Shown: positions 45,600 through 59,072, numbered from the stretch's first letter. The stretch: 64,000 nucleotides of DNA from Paralvinella palmiformis (GCA_025642065.1 JAODUP010000356.1:16001-80000), one strand, 5' to 3'. The notes: generated by a model not told the origin, from the sequence alone. Program-made: numbers and translations.

Positions 45600-45735
45600 T
45601 AAACGTAAATGTACGAGGAATTACTGTTAGGGTGCATAAATCGTGCTATTAAATAGGGGATTGAGACGGTATTTCGTTCTAGTCTAAGATATTATCCACT
45701 TTCCAGTAATGTGGCTTCGTTTTTTCAATATGTGT
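45600..45735 (+). repeat. Interspersed repeat F, copy 2
   Basis: Counterpart of 41870-42010 (gaggaattactgttagggt, tatttcgttctagtct, tattatccactttccagtaa). Confidence 0.55.
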
Positions 45736-45762
45736 AAAGAGTTTAGATTATTCATTTAAATG

Positions 45763-45765
<3 letters not shown>

Positions 45766-45811
<46 letters not shown>
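45766..45811. repeat. (TA)n microsatellite
   Basis: Perfect TA tract. Confidence 0.95.
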
Positions 45812-45813
<2 letters not shown>

Positions 45814-46059
45814 ACGTTTTCTAAGTGTACCGACTGCAAGTCCATAACAAATTAATTACCAATGTTGCATACATAGGGGTAGGATGGCTTGTAAATTTGC
45901 TAATGGCCATTTAAAAACGAATCTCGTTCTTTTTTTAAATATTGGTTAATTTACATAACAACTCCATAATATAGTGAAAATTCTTGTATTTGACATTCAG
46001 TGCTATATAAATATTATACAGCGTCTCTGAAATGTTGTTGGGTATTGTTTACGTAAATT

Positions 46060-46300
46060 CTGCACAGTCGTACTTTATGATTGAACAAAACGACAAATCT
46101 AACTGGCCCCAGACTTTCAAAATAGACAACAAATATATTTCAGGTGAAACTGAAATAACAAATAGCTTCAATAGGTATTTTTCAAAAATTGGTAAAACCA
46201 CCTCTGAAAATGTCCCTAAAAGGTACAAAAAATTAATGACTATTTGAAAACACCTCAAATAAACAGCATATTTTTGGAAACTATAGGACCAGATCAAGTC
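46060..46300 (+). pseudogene. Non-LTR retrotransposon fragment (endonuclease-RT linker)
   Basis: The frame reads NWPQTFKIDNKYISGETEIT, NSFNRYFSKIGKTTSENVP, and after a frameshift LKTPQINSIFLETIGPDQV. This resembles the segment upstream of the reverse-transcriptase fingers in CR1/RTE-type elements, where FSKIG is common. It is short, and no RT motif follows. Confidence 0.65.
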
Positions 46301-47935
46301 TAAGAATATGATAAATTTGGAGGAATTTAAACAAGGTGAAATGCTAAGAGTTAACAATAACATGGGTCAATCCGATGAAAATCTAATAAAATGCATCAAG
46401 CATCCGCCGTTTCACTTTTAAATTACCGTATTCAAAGTGAATTAGACGTAGGCCAAAAATGTGTTTACCGAGGTATTACTGTACTATTAAATTTATTTAT
46501 ACAAGATTATCAAGGTATGTTAATATTGATTTTAACGCTCTCAACAATCCAGATATTATATTTCAGATATTGAATTCCAGATATGGGATGTGGTAAATGT
46601 TTCAGTGGGAGGCATCACAGCGTACTACACAAAGACGTAATAGCTAAGTGTACGTGGCGTATTAAAATATTCACGGATAATTTCGACAGATCGTAAAATT
46701 AACTCGGGTGTTTCACCTTCTCACTCTTAGAAGTTAAATATTATAAAACCCCAATTGGTGCCCTTAATATGACTAAGCATAGCTCTTCACCTTAACTGGG
46801 ATCGATATTGCATATCATCACATGGACGAGTAATGTCCGTCATTTGTTCTGGATATCTTGTCAGAAATCGTCTTTATACGAATAACAATCGGCAGCCTGG
46901 GGCCAGAGTCATGCGTGGCTGAACAGCAATAAAAGCCTTATTTCAAACTGCTGTAACTTTCTTCACAGAAAACGCATGGTCAGTGTTTTCGTATGGACAT
47001 AACGCTTTCGCTGTGTTCTTTCACGGTGTGTTTTTATATCTCATTTGAAGAGTGGTGTGCGATTGGCATAAGATTTAAAAGAATACAGATTTCAGCGCTA
47101 TTGCTATATTGGGTCGCTGTAGCCGAGTGGCACCTTCTTTGGCTACATGTTTCTATCAGTTTGCGCTTCTACGCCATACATTCTTATAAAGAGCGTATTC
47201 TAAAATGTAATTTCGTATAAAAATTGACCCTAATAACCGAGTGTATGGTTTGCAAAATGTCGATCGAAAGTTTAGATTTTCAGTCAATCACTCATCAATA
47301 TTAAATTTTCCTATATAAATTAGATCGAGAAAATCGTATTTTTATCTACTACTTTTAAATATTAACTTCGGTAATGAAGCATTTTACGGTGCGACGGCGA
47401 AACTGAAAACAATCTAGCTAGCTTTACTTCAGCAGACTCTGAGGGAGGTCGCCATTTTGTGTGTATAGCGTTGATGCATATGATCGAGAATGGATACATC
47501 AGATGATTTATAGCAACTTTATACGGAGGATTAGGCATGTATTTAATAAATAACAATATTTTGAATATAACTGAAGTATTGTTTGGTTTAAACGTCTCTG
47601 AATATATTTTGAACGCTCCAGAAATTCCAGGGTTTGGTTCAACTCGAATGGCCATTTTTAAGCCTATGCACGGTGTCCACTGAAGGAGACGGTCAAGTTA
47701 ATCCCCCAGTAAAACATATTCTGTTTACCTTGTACTGTAATATTGTTATTCTTTAGACACATGTACATTGAAGGTATGTAAAAATATTGTATTTAACTCA
47801 TGGACATATTAAAAATTGTCAGAGAAGGGAAATGAATCGCAATATAACAATACATAGTAAATGTGATACGAATTTAATATGTGAAATGAAAGTAATTTGT
47901 TTGTCTTTGACTTTCAGTGTATGATACCTTTCTGA
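46301..47935. other. Non-coding stretch
   Basis: No recognised gene. The antisense frame 47362-47655 (97 codons, starting MAIRVEPNPG) is open but unidentified. Confidence 0.4.
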
Positions 47936-47936
47936 A

Positions 47937-49559
47937 ACTCCAGCAAGCCTTCCTAGCCACAGGAAGAGGACGTCGTACTACTCCACCATCCGTGCAGTGC
48001 TCCAACCAACTGTTGCTTCAAATGTTTTGCATGAAAGTAAAGATTATTCAACCGTATAGGTCACTGTGATGAAATGGATGATGAAATTGTTTCCCAACCT
48101 TCCCAGAAATCAGTGCCGACCAATGATTGAGAAATCACTGAAGGAATGGATGCTCTTGGAGAATCCCGAAACAAGAAAAGAGTATAACACTCGGCTTACA
48201 TATTTATAGCTGGTGAATGCAGTAATGAGTGACAGGGCAAGCGTCAACAAAGTATTCAATAACAAACTAGCACAGGAAAGAAGAGTAAAAACAGGTGAAG
48301 AATTGCAATTCATATCCTGCAAGATCATGTAGATCAGTATACATATATTCAAACGATGTTGGGGAAAATATCATCATGGGTTGAGGGCTCTGGCTCACTT
48401 CTCGACATTAATGTTCCTGGGGTGTTTTAGAAGTTTATGATGGAGCATGATGACATTTTTCGGGGTGTAACTGAAGGGCACGGAGAAAGCGTTGACAATG
48501 GAAAAATGACAAAATCAGTTCTGAATCGGCTGATGAAATCATTTGTAGAGGTCATTAATAGGCACCTATTAGAGTTGAAGATGTCCGTGCAAACCTTAAG
48601 CACTGTCAGCTGACTAATCTTGTAGGTGAGAATGCATTCGGAAATTTAGATTCCAGTCAGTTTCGCAGAAGGCATGCATCAATTCATTATTATTCTGGTA
48701 TTCAGATGATAAAAGCCAACAAAACTGTGTTAAACTGGCTGGCATCTACAGGAGGCAAACGCTTTACGCGAGAAACATATAAATGCAGAAAAAGCTGTAA
48801 AAAGAACAACCAAAGAATGCTTGAATCAGAAGGCTGCTTTAGTCGCAAAAAAAGATGGAAAGAAGGTTGAAGAAAAACAAAAGATTGTTCAAGCTGTGAA
48901 AAAACATGGTGGACCTTGTTGTAAAGTAGATGATGCGGACAGGGTACTTGATAGGTGATAAAGTAATAAAGAGAAAGTTAAAGTATTGAATAATGAAGTT
49001 CTATATTTGAAGTGGGTGTTGGGTATGAAACATGTAAAGCTTATATTAGGGAAAAAGAAGTGGGTCGAACTGTAGTCAGACATGGTAATAGTATTGTCAA
49101 ATGGTACACAACCACAGAATGCCTATAATGATTCTGTGAATAGTGCCACCGAGGCAGCAATGCACATTGAAAATAGTGCCACAAATAATATTGATAACCC
49201 CAAGTCTCGCAGCAGAAAACGGAAAGAAAGAGATGAAATGTCAAAACAGTGAGTCGTAAAAGGCTTAAATTTGAAAGACGGTGTATTTGTAGCTATTGAA
49301 TATGAAGGTTTTTCTTTATGTTGGCCAGGTTATTGAAGTAAAAGCTGAAGACCGTGCAGTTGTTCAGTTTTTAAACTATGGATATAGGGATGTATTTAGG
49401 TGGCCACAGATTGATGATGTGGATGAGATATCTTACCAGTTTGTATTCAGTTCAGGTTTAGATCTTGTACCAGGAAAGACTGGTAGAACATGGAAAGTGG
49501 AAAAGTTGGAAGAACTGAACAAATGTTGCAATGAATATAAAGCGGAATTCTTTACATAG
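47937..49559 (+). pseudogene. Degraded protein of unknown family with conserved C-terminal domain
   Basis: Coding-like blocks lie in order on the plus strand. After cttttcag-type acceptor 47930-47936 comes YDTFLKLQQAFLATGRGRR. At ~48380-48620 are DINVPGVF, MMEHDDIFRGVTEGHGESVD and NGKMTKSVLNRLMKSFVEVI. At ~48720 comes NKTVLNWLASTGGKRFTRET, and at ~48780-48960 a Lys/Glu-rich helix with KKVEEKQKIVQAVKKHGGPC. Finally the frame 49296-49559 gives VGQVIEVKAEDRAVVQFLNY, GYRDVFRWPQIDDVDEISYQ and GRTWKVEKLEELNKC. Stops and frameshifts break the first part; the last 87 codons are intact. The layout resembles uncharacterised repeat-associated proteins of marine invertebrates, but I cannot name a family. 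Confidence 0.5.
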
Positions 49560-49561
49560 TA

Positions 49562-51968
49562 GTATTAATAGTATTTGAGAGTCTTATGATCTATAAATCT
49601 AAAAACCTTTATAATATATATTAATATCATAGACCCTTTGGAAACAGGAATATGTTTTGGTGACTGACAACTCGGTCCCTTTTCCTACTCGGTCATATTA
49701 AACTTCAAATGTGGTTTGAAGTACTTTTGAAGTACTGTACGATTAAAATTTGAATATTTTTTCAGATTTGTGTCAAAAATCAAGAAAAGTTGTTTTGTAA
49801 ATCTTTGTGCGAAAACTAATAGGTGCTTTGTCATTGTAATGTATTAAATATTAACATTACAAGGCATTTCACTCTAGCATAAATAGTTTTGAGGTTATGA
49901 ACTATCAAAGATAGGGGATTTTGGAGCATTTTCAACATTTTAGTCTGTGTATTATCACAGCTTCAATATAGATTCTAATGCAATTTAGGCAAGCTGTAGT
50001 TCAAAATATATGCTTGCAAAAGGCCTGGAAAAATAGAATCATTTTATGGACAAAGATGTATAAATAACTGCAAGAATTGTATTGTACATTTAATATTTCT
50101 TAAATTGTTACCAGCCAAACATGGCTACCAAGCCAACTGACGCGAATATTCTTGTAAGTCATGTTGTCTGGCAAGCCATATTTTGAATGTGATTAGTTGT
50201 GTAGTAATGATTGAGCAGTCTTATAATTTCACACTGTAGCCACATAAAATACATATATGAGAAATATAAAATATCAAGACTCTGTTTTATTTATTTATTT
50301 ATTTATTGACCTTCCAAAATCCCTTTTCGGACCTGAAAGCAGGGGCCAAAAAACGTTGGGGTTCCTTTGAAAGGCTATATCTTGAGTACTAAGCAAGATA
50401 TAATCGCAATTCGTTTAATGTTTTGTTCATATTCACATTCTCTTTTGTAACGAGACAAAAACAAACACTTTATATTGGAATAAACTGTTCCCATTGTAAT
50501 ACCTAGTGATATACGAATGCCAGCTGAGCACCAGCAGATTTTTGACGGATTGGTCATCTCTGTAGTAAAACAGCTTCAATCGGGGTAAGATTACGCTGAG
50601 CTGAGGCCCAGGATCGATCTTGAAATGCTCACTCGAAATGAGATGAAGTTCAATGTAAGGTCTATACATAACATACATACAACAACGAATACACAAAGAG
50701 TGTGCAAATAGTATGTGAATTGATGGTCTGTATTAGTCACCGATAAGTCCTATAATCACACTTTGAGAAACAGTCTAGGTTTGAAAGAAGAGCTAAGCAG
50801 ATACCAGATATAATATTGTGATATCTGAGTCAGATTTGATAGCGTTATGGATGACGATGGAGCATTACCTTGCAGTTAAAATGTCGATGGATCAGCCTTG
50901 TCAATCATTAGATGGCTAGGAAACTCCTTTATTCCACTTACCGCGAGCCCTGACAGAAAGGGGGAGAGAGAGATGTTATTTGAGGAAATCCACGTGTGAA
51001 GAAATATCAATAATCCGACATATGCGCTAAAGCAGACCGTAATAGCGCGTCATAGATTCGGTACTATTAAAACTATATGATAACATGTTCAAACCAGACC
51101 TAATGTCTGCTATTCTAGCTATTGTAGTTCTTAAATTCTATTTATGACAAGCAGATTAGAGCTAATCTTGAATGCCATAATACAAACTGGACATAACTGG
51201 ACCTAGGAAAGATAATTGTATTCCCACAAACATCTAAGGTGAATTATCTATACAACTAATGTTGTTATATAAAACACACCAACCGCGCGAGCCGTGTCCA
51301 ATGCCACTGCTCGAGATGCAATGCAGTGTTTCTATTCCTGAGTCAGGGGTACTTCTAATGCTTTAAGAGCGTACTGTGCCTGCTACAGTCATTTAAATGC
51401 TGGATAACCAGGCCAAACACCTAAATGGGGTCCCTCCAAAGACTCAAATAGTGCACGGAATATACAGCTCTAGGTAAACGTTTCATAGAATGCGCGGATC
51501 AGGAAACCTATTCTCTACGCACAGAAAACAGAACATCTCAACAGCAGCATAATATGGCTCGTGATATTTGCTGGAGAGTCAAATACCTCATAAACATACA
51601 AATCCAATAAATACTATGACCTACTCGTCACTAACCCTTTATAATAACAAATATTACAAAATTGGTAAAAAGAAAACACAAACCTCAATCTCCATAGGTT
51701 ATGGCGGGAAGTATGACTGGCTCTCTAATGGCACCAGAATATTTCTCGGATAGTTCAACTATTAGATAAGTTACACCAGTGAAACTGGTGTATTTTGTAT
51801 ATTATGTAATATAGATTTAATTTATATTAATATAAATTGATTATATTTAGTTATTTTGTATTATCGCCCACTCCATTGTTTACCATAAGAACTCGGTTTT
51901 TGCCTGTATATGTTTTATTTTAAATTTTCACTTATTTTATTTCTATAATTATAATTAATTATACTAGA
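49562..51968. other. Non-coding stretch
   Basis: Holds a (TTTA)n run at ~50286-50310 and a 20-bp palindrome aatttatattaatataaatt at ~51819-51838; acaccagtgaaactggtgt near 51774 could form a small hairpin. No gene recognised. Confidence 0.5.
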
Positions 51969-54411
51969 GATCAGTTGCTTGCCTTACGACCATATGGTGG
52001 TAATACCATTTGTTTAGCGATGCGTCCATGTAGCAGAAAGCATCCAAAGCAGATTGGGTCTGATGCAAGTAATTTGATCATAGTGCCAATTACATCATAT
52101 AATGGCACAGCTGTACAAAATGTAAGTATCGGTCTTATAATTTGTCAGTTGATCTGTATTAAATCTGATGAAATATCTGATGTCGTTAAAGGATATGGAT
52201 CTTGATGCTCTTGTCATTACAGAGACTTGGCTGACTGGTAATGTTTCAGACCAGAAAATTGTTGGTGATGTGACACCAGCTGGATATTCATTCCATCATG
52301 CAGCTCCTATGCTTCCATGTTATAATAAGAACATACAGACTGCAAAGAGACACATAAGGTATTGTGAGCGGCTGTGGATCAGGACCAGTTGGTGTGTTCA
52401 TTTTGAAATATTCAAGGTCAGTAATATTCTAGTTAGAAATACCATTGCCTCTGCTAAATCTGAATATTATAATAAAATTATCAAAGCATCCAAGGGAAAT
52501 CAAAGGACTGTGAATAAAGCGTTGTGAATAAAGTATTACATAAAAGTGTCCTTCCAAATAATATCAACTCAGATAAAGATATGGCCCATTGTTTTAATTA
52601 AAAAGAAATATAGATATAGTGGGTTCCATTCCAGCACCTTATCACGGGTTAAGTCATTGGTAGAAGAGTCCTGCATATTCATGATGGATACATTTGAGCC
52701 TTTTACAGAGACTGATATCAGACAGTTGCTGAAAAGTCATCTAATGCTTTCTGTGCAGTTAACCCTATGCCAACATGGCTAGTGAAAGATTGTCTGGATG
52801 TTTTGATAAACCAAATTACAAATATAGTTAATAAATCATTATCTCTGGGTGTTTTCCCAAGATCCACGAAAGCTACCCTTGTAAAGCCATTAATAAAAAC
52901 CCACACTATGGACTGTAATATTCTAAACAATTACAGACCTGTTTCAAATCTTACATTTTATCTAAAGTTATAGAAAGGGCAGTTGCTTTTCATCTAAACC
53001 AATATTTAATCAATAATAACTTTAATGAATCACTATAGGCTGCCTATAAAAGTGGTCACAGCACTGAAACAGCCTTGGTTCGAGTGAAAAATGACATTAT
53101 TATGTCAATTGATCAAGGTAAGCCAGTAATACTTGTTCTTTGTGGACCTGTCTGCTGCATTTGATACAGTTGACCATAATGTACTTTTCTCTAAGTTAAA
53201 AGACATGTTTGGTCTGTCAGATAAAGTACCTGAATGGTTTCGATCCTATCTGCAACAACTCTCCCAGAGAGTGTCTGTTCCTGGTATTTTATCTGATATT
53301 CAGTTTTTGTTATCTGGTGTACCACAGGGTTCAGTTCTTTGTGTCAGGTTTCATACTGTATATCCTTCCTCTTGGGATCATTGCGCAGCGATATGGGGTT
53401 AAATATCACTTGTATGCTGATGACACACAGCTGTATATATCACTTGATCTTGACAAAGAGTTAAATTTCTCCTCTTCCTTGAAGAAATTAGAACATTGTA
53501 TTGCTGACATTCGGCTATGGATGACTCAAAACCTTCTAAGACTAAATGATAATAAAACAATTATTATATATTTGGCATCACCACATTGTGTTAAATCCCT
53601 AAAGACATCAGCATTACAGATGGGTGCATCTTCGATTACCCCTAATGCGTCAGTACCAAATCTAGGGTTACTTTTGACCAATGTATTAACATGTATATGA
53701 ACATATCAAATCAGTATGCCGAGCTGCCTACTACCATCTTAAGAGTATCCACTGTTTAAAAGCATTCTTGACACAAGAAGGACTTGCAACTGTAATCCAT
53801 GCGTTTGTTGCATCTCGTATAGACTATTGTAACTACCTGTTATATGGCATATCTGATTATAACATTAATCGCCTTCAGCGAATTCAAAATAGTGCTGCTC
53901 GCATTGTAACAAATACTAGAAAATATAATCATAATACCCTAATTCTTCAAAACCTACATTGGCTACCTGTTAGACATCGTATGCATTTCAAGATTCTGTT
54001 AATAACTTATAAATCTATTAATGATATGGCGCCAGAATACCTGTGTGAACTGGTGTCCATTAGAAAGTCATTCCGAAAACTCAGGTCATCCAGTCAGATA
54101 CTATTGCAGGTGCCAGTGTCTCGGCTCTCAAGTAATAGGGTGATTGTGCGTTTAGTGATGCAGCCCCCACTTTGTGGAATAAGTTGTCTGCAAATATTAG
54201 AAATGGGTCGTCTCTTGAAATTTAAAAAAATACACATATTCAAGGTCGCATTCACAGATAAATAATTGTTATCTCTTAAATCATTACAGCGGTTTGTACA
54301 GATATATTATTTGGGGTATTATTATAGTATATATTATTTGTACATCGCCTTTGAATGGCTCCTCCTTGTAAGGGCGCTTTATTCAATATACATTATTATT
54401 ATTATTATTAC
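51969..54411 (+). mobile_element. CR1/L2-like non-LTR retrotransposon, broken
   Basis: This is the longest retroelement here. An apurinic-type endonuclease start (DLDALVITETWLTGNVSDQK, 52190-52260) is followed abruptly, after a deletion of most of the endonuclease, by the linker (AKSEYYNKIIKASKGNQ). The reverse transcriptase then runs PTWLVKDCLDVLINQITNIV, AAYKSGHSTETALVRVKNDI, DLSAAFDTVDHNVLFSKLKD, GVPQGSV and YADD at 53413-53424. The C-terminal region follows (FVASRIDYCNYLLYGISDYN, NLHWLPVRHRMHFKIL). Four to six frameshifts and a few stops break it. The 3' end has ggctcctccttgtaagggcg and an (ATT)n tail at 54391-54411, normal for this group. YADD is intact, but the copy cannot be autonomous. 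Confidence 0.88.
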
Positions 54412-54412
54412 T

Positions 54413-54480
54413 CTGGCACGGACAATGTGTGTTTTAGTTGTGTATAATAAGGAACAAACACAGAGAATCTCGAACCGTTA
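54413..54480. repeat. End fragment of repeat E
   Basis: ctggcacggacaatgtgtgt directly after the (ATT)n tail matches ctggcacgggcaatgtgtgt at 57597-57616, the start of the second repeat E copy. Similarity then fades (gaacaaacacagaga vs gcaacaggcacagag). Confidence 0.55.
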
Positions 54481-54709
54481 ATTCAAACTCTGGACGTTTC
54501 ATCAGGGGACTGATTCCAGAGAGGTAAATTTTCTTGCTGAGACATGTGTAACGTCTCACCAGTCCCTAAGCCGCCAAGCAAAAACAAAAAGCGAATCACC
54601 TACAGTCGTGGAGTTTGGAAGTAGAATAACCAAGTCAGATCACGGCAGTTGTCAGAATATTTAGATTAATTATCTAAGCAGCCCTATTTATAGCTATTTT
54701 TCAATTGCT

Positions 54710-56822
54710 GTATCTTTCTTTCAACATTGTCCTCGTAAGGAAACGGGACCAAACACAACGTCTATGTGTGGACTTTCGCCAGCCAAATCGTAGAATGGTC
54801 AAAGACGCATATGGGTTACCACGCATAGACGAACTGCTTGAAGGTGTAGGCGGTAACTGGTTTTACACTGTCCTTTATGTGAAGAGCGCGTATCATCAGA
54901 TAGAGTTAGAGGAGGATCAGAAGACATATACAGCCTTCATTGCTGGTCATCTCGGCTTCTACGTGTATAATCGTTTGCCATTTGGATTGTCGAACGCGCC
55001 AGCGAAATATAAGAGATTGATGGAATCATGTCTATCGGATTTAATCTTTGATGAAAATCGTGTGTGCCAGATTTACTTGGTTGATGTTATAATAGCCTCA
55101 AGGACATTTGAGGAGCATTTACACTGTCTCCAAAAATGGTTTGCAACATTTCAAGAATCAGGACTCAAGCTTTCACCAGAGAAATGTAAGTTGTTTAAGT
55201 CAAAGTTAAATATGTCGGACATGTGATTTCGGCAGATGGCATTGAGACTGATACAGAAAAAACAAAGAAAATTTCACGTTGGCCAGTACCACAGAATGTG
55301 GATGACCTCAGAACGTTTTAGGGGTTTACTGATTATTACTGTCGTTTTGCTCAAGGGTATTCTAACATTGCCAAGTCACTGAACTTGTTGCTAGTAGGTA
55401 TCAAGAACAAGAAGGAATCCTTTAGGAAAGCTAAATTAAAGTTGAGACATCTAGTAAGTGGGTGTGGGATGAAGCTCAGCAGACTGCGTTTGACACCCAC
55501 CCATAAGCAGATTTTGACGTCACCACCGATATTGTCATTCCCAGATTACAGTGAACCCTTCATAGGCACACTGATTCCTGTTCGAATGGTCTAGGAGTCG
55601 TCCTTTACCATATAGATTAAGGATGGTAAGGAGCGCGTCATCTGCTATGCATTATGAGGTGTTAGTACGGCTGAATAGCATTATCCTGCACACAAACTTG
55701 AGTTCTTGGCATTGAAGTGGGCCATCACTTCTAAGTTTCATGATTATCTCTATGGGCGTTCATTCGTTGTCTACACAGACAATAATCCAATGACCTATGT
55801 CTCCAAGTTGGACGCAGCTAGTGATCGTTGGGTTGAGTGGGTATGACTTTAGAATTAAGCATAGGCCAGGCAAAGCAAATGCTGACGCAGATGCATTATC
55901 CGGTATGCCTCAGCCCGATGATGATGGGTTCTGTGAAATCAACCCAAGTTGTGTCCAAGCTTGTTGTCAAGGTCCCTGTTGCTATGTAACATCTCTAGTA
56001 ATTAATGCAACACTATCTGACGGTGTGTATTTGCACGGAGAGGTTATACCAAGGGACTGGAGAAGGTTGCAGTATGCAGATCCAATGCTGGGGATGTTTT
56101 CTCAAGCAGTAGGCAAGTCACATAAGCCATTACTATAGGATGTTAGTGTCCCACATTGTCAGATATTACTTCATGTATTCAGGAGACTTGTACTAAAACG
56201 AGATGTGTTGTACAGACGCATTGAGGATACAGGGGAAGAAATATTCCAATTAGTACTGCCTGAATGTTTCCATAAACAGGCTTTGAAGAGTGCACATGAC
56301 GATATGGGTCACATCGGTCGTGACAAGCTTGTTATTGTCCTCAGAGAGTGTGTTATTTGGTCGGGTATCACAAAAGATGTGGATGTTTACCTGAAGTCAT
56401 GCGACCGGTGCATAAAACGGAAATCATCGACGATGTGAAAGTTCCAATGGTCAGTATTATTACGCCACAACCTCTAGAATTGGTGACCATGGACTTTTTG
56501 ACGTTGGACGTATCCAAGGGAGGTTTTGAAAAATGCTATGGCCATTCCTACTCGCCACCAGACTGCAAAGGTAACAGCAGATGTCCTGTACAATAACTTT
56601 GTGGCTCAGTATGGACTTCCACTCCGTTTACATAGTAACCAAGGAGCAAACTTTCAAGTACAGTCATAAAGGAACTTTGTACAATGGCTGGTGTTACCAA
56701 GTCCAGGAATACTCCGTACAATCCGGCTGGAAATGGAATTACAGAACGTATGAACGAACTCTGCTTGGAATGGTGGGAACTTTACATCCCGAGTAGAAAC
56801 AAGATTGGAATTCATATTTAAT
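54710..56822 (+). pseudogene. Ty3/gypsy retrotransposon pol, inactive
   Basis: Domains in order. Reverse transcriptase in the frame 54705-55226: LCVDFRQPNRRMVKDAYGLP, KSAYHQIELEEDQKT, LPFGLSNAPA. RNase H from ~55500 to 55900, ending HRPGKANADADALS. Integrase zinc-binding 56281-56430: HDDMGHIGRDKLVIVL then CDRCIKRKSS. Integrase core to ~56800: LVTMDFLTLD, then the frame 56581-56796. The motif A region reads LYVKSAY and motif C reads YLVD, so both lack an aspartate that catalysis needs. At least five frameshifts or stops break it. No gag, protease or LTRs could be found on either side. Confidence 0.87.
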
Positions 56823-57595
56823 AAGAATATATTGTGGCAAATTGAGGCCTATGCCGTTGTATTTCACACCCCGTGTATTTCCCCAATGGGTGAGCTATTG
56901 TATTGCAGTTTTATATTTATGGTAACCATGTGTAAATATATGTTTTTGTCCATTGATGTTATTCTAGATACATGTGGTATTACTAAAATGTACATAGTTC
57001 TGGATATTCGTTGTAACTATATTATTATCTTTTATATATCCAGTCCAGCATTAAATATACATGTATTGTTTGAGTGGGATAAATTGTTTCATAGAATATT
57101 TGATTTTAATTGTTGTACATTGTATGTTATGTTATATGTGTATGTTATATGTGTACGTATTATTTCAGTTGTTTTCAGGGTGTTCTTGCATAGCCGCATA
57201 ACACTGAAACTGCACATATCGGAATAAATAAGCGATTATTAACAAGAAAGCCGTGTTATTAATTTCAAACAAGTGCACGAAAAGAAACTCCCACATACAT
57301 TCAACAATGTTCCTATATCAGTGTAACCTAATTACTCATAGTATGGGAAAAAACTCTGTCCGCAGCTTAATACCCATGGAGATGCCTGCCGGAGTAACAA
57401 ACGACTCCAGGAGTATAAATCCATCAAGCAGCATTGTATGAATTAATAGGTCGTTTCGCCAGACCACATAAGAGGACAACAATATAGATTCTACATTATA
57501 CATAACAAAGCTAATAAACTCAAACATGTTGTAATAACGACATAACTTTCTTACATTGGTGTAATAAGGAATCTGGATGGAAATAGATAAGATGT
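56823..57595. other. Non-coding stretch
   Basis: Possibly 3' sequence of the gypsy element, but no LTR is recognisable. Open frames at 56805-57227 and 57336-57761 lack domains. Confidence 0.4.
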
Positions 57596-57596
57596 C

Positions 57597-58244
57597 TGGC
57601 ACGGGCAATGTGTGTTTTAGGGTACATATAAAGAGGCAACAGGCACAGAGCATCAACATATCTAAACATCCTTCGAGACCTACCCCCATAAATATAAATA
57701 CAACTATACATACATCAATATAATTATATAAAATGTTCCATACCTCCACATATCGATACATATATGCATATACCTATGCATGTATCTAGGCTACTCATCA
57801 GCCTGTGGAGACCAGCTAATTAACTTTGCGTACGCGACAAATATGTCACATCCAAAGGAAAGTGGTACATGCAGGCTACGTACAAAAGCGGAAGCACGTA
57901 AAACATACCATTTGACACCACAACTAGCAGTAGACAACACGTGGGTGTGGTTCAATGGCGACTTACTGCATACATATGATAACTACTTTGACACCACAGT
58001 TTACATTCAACAGTAATTTTCTATGGTCCAAAAGAAACCTGAATATAAAACATTTCAACACCTCAGATGCTAACCTCAGCTTTATTCTGGGTTCGACTAA
58101 CTAAATAAATCCTACCTATATGAACCGTTTCGATACACGTCCGACGAGTCTGGCGTTGCAAGGTCTTCTCTAACCTCAGTGAAACGTTGGGCCTTTTATA
58201 AGCCCTCGGCGTGTTAACAAACATTACAGTTTATTGACCACGTG
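57597..58244 (+). repeat. Repeat E, copy 2, with short reading frame
   Basis: Opposite orientation to 42062-42666. The plus-strand frame 57780-58016 gives SSACGDQLINFAYATNMSHP and KTYHLTPQLAVDNTWVWFNG, matching the minus-strand frame of copy 1 before and after a short block where the two differ. Compared with copy 1, that block has three separate one-base deletions that together restore the frame. On the minus strand there are cttataaaagg and cagaataaagc, as in copy 1. Confidence 0.75.
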
Positions 58245-59072
58245 ACATTATGTCTGATTTGAAAATGTTTGGGAAATTGTCCCTCTTTTCACTTTCTGGG
58301 ATTATGTCTTGTGGTATTTTGTACTGTGGGATTATTTCCAGGTAGATTTCGTACGGCAAGACTTTATCTTGTGGGATTTTGTCTGGATACCGTTCATTAC
58401 AGCCTCATACGGGGTGATCCCAATGCCTTACCCGCGGGATAGGACAAGAGCTGATATTAAACATAACCACTTCTGATCATTCCTATAATTTGTCAATTGT
58501 AATGATGATATAAATCACAAAGTTGTTCAGGGAGCTTCTGAGTTCCTAACCTGAGTTCCAAACCTGAGTTCCTAACCCGTTTAATCCGCTTCATTGACTA
58601 CAGTTTATGACGAGACTAAGTCGTCTCCGATATGGCGCTGGCAACAAAAACACGATCCAGGTTTTTCCGAATCCGCTTTAGCATATCTCAATATGTTGAT
58701 TGACATATCGAGAGATAAGCATATCTTATCAAAATACCTAACCAATTTTCTGATACATTTATCGATCGAGGGCGACGTTACAGGGCTGATAAAATTATCA
58801 TTGTCTGCCTTCACCGAAACGTAAACATATTTCAGCACGCGTCAGGTGTCATGCTATTTATTTGTTTATTTCGTTGGAATAAAATCGATTAATATCACCT
58901 AGCTGTCAGACGCCAACATATAATCTAGACTACGAGCATAGCATAGATTTATTACAATACGTAGAGATAGACAGGCAGACAGACAAACAGACAGACGTGG
59001 AGCCAGAGAGACAGACAGCTCAGATTGATAGAACAGTATTTAAGTAGCTAGCTAGACAGAAAGAAAAAATAA

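Noticed and set aside
47104..47135. tRNA-like segment gtcgctgtagccgagtgg
   Set aside because: Resembles an A-box region, but no B-box follows at the right distance and no cloverleaf can be drawn.
47362..47655. 97-codon minus-strand frame starting MAIRVEPNPG
   Set aside because: Open but unidentified, with no promoter, splice or family support.
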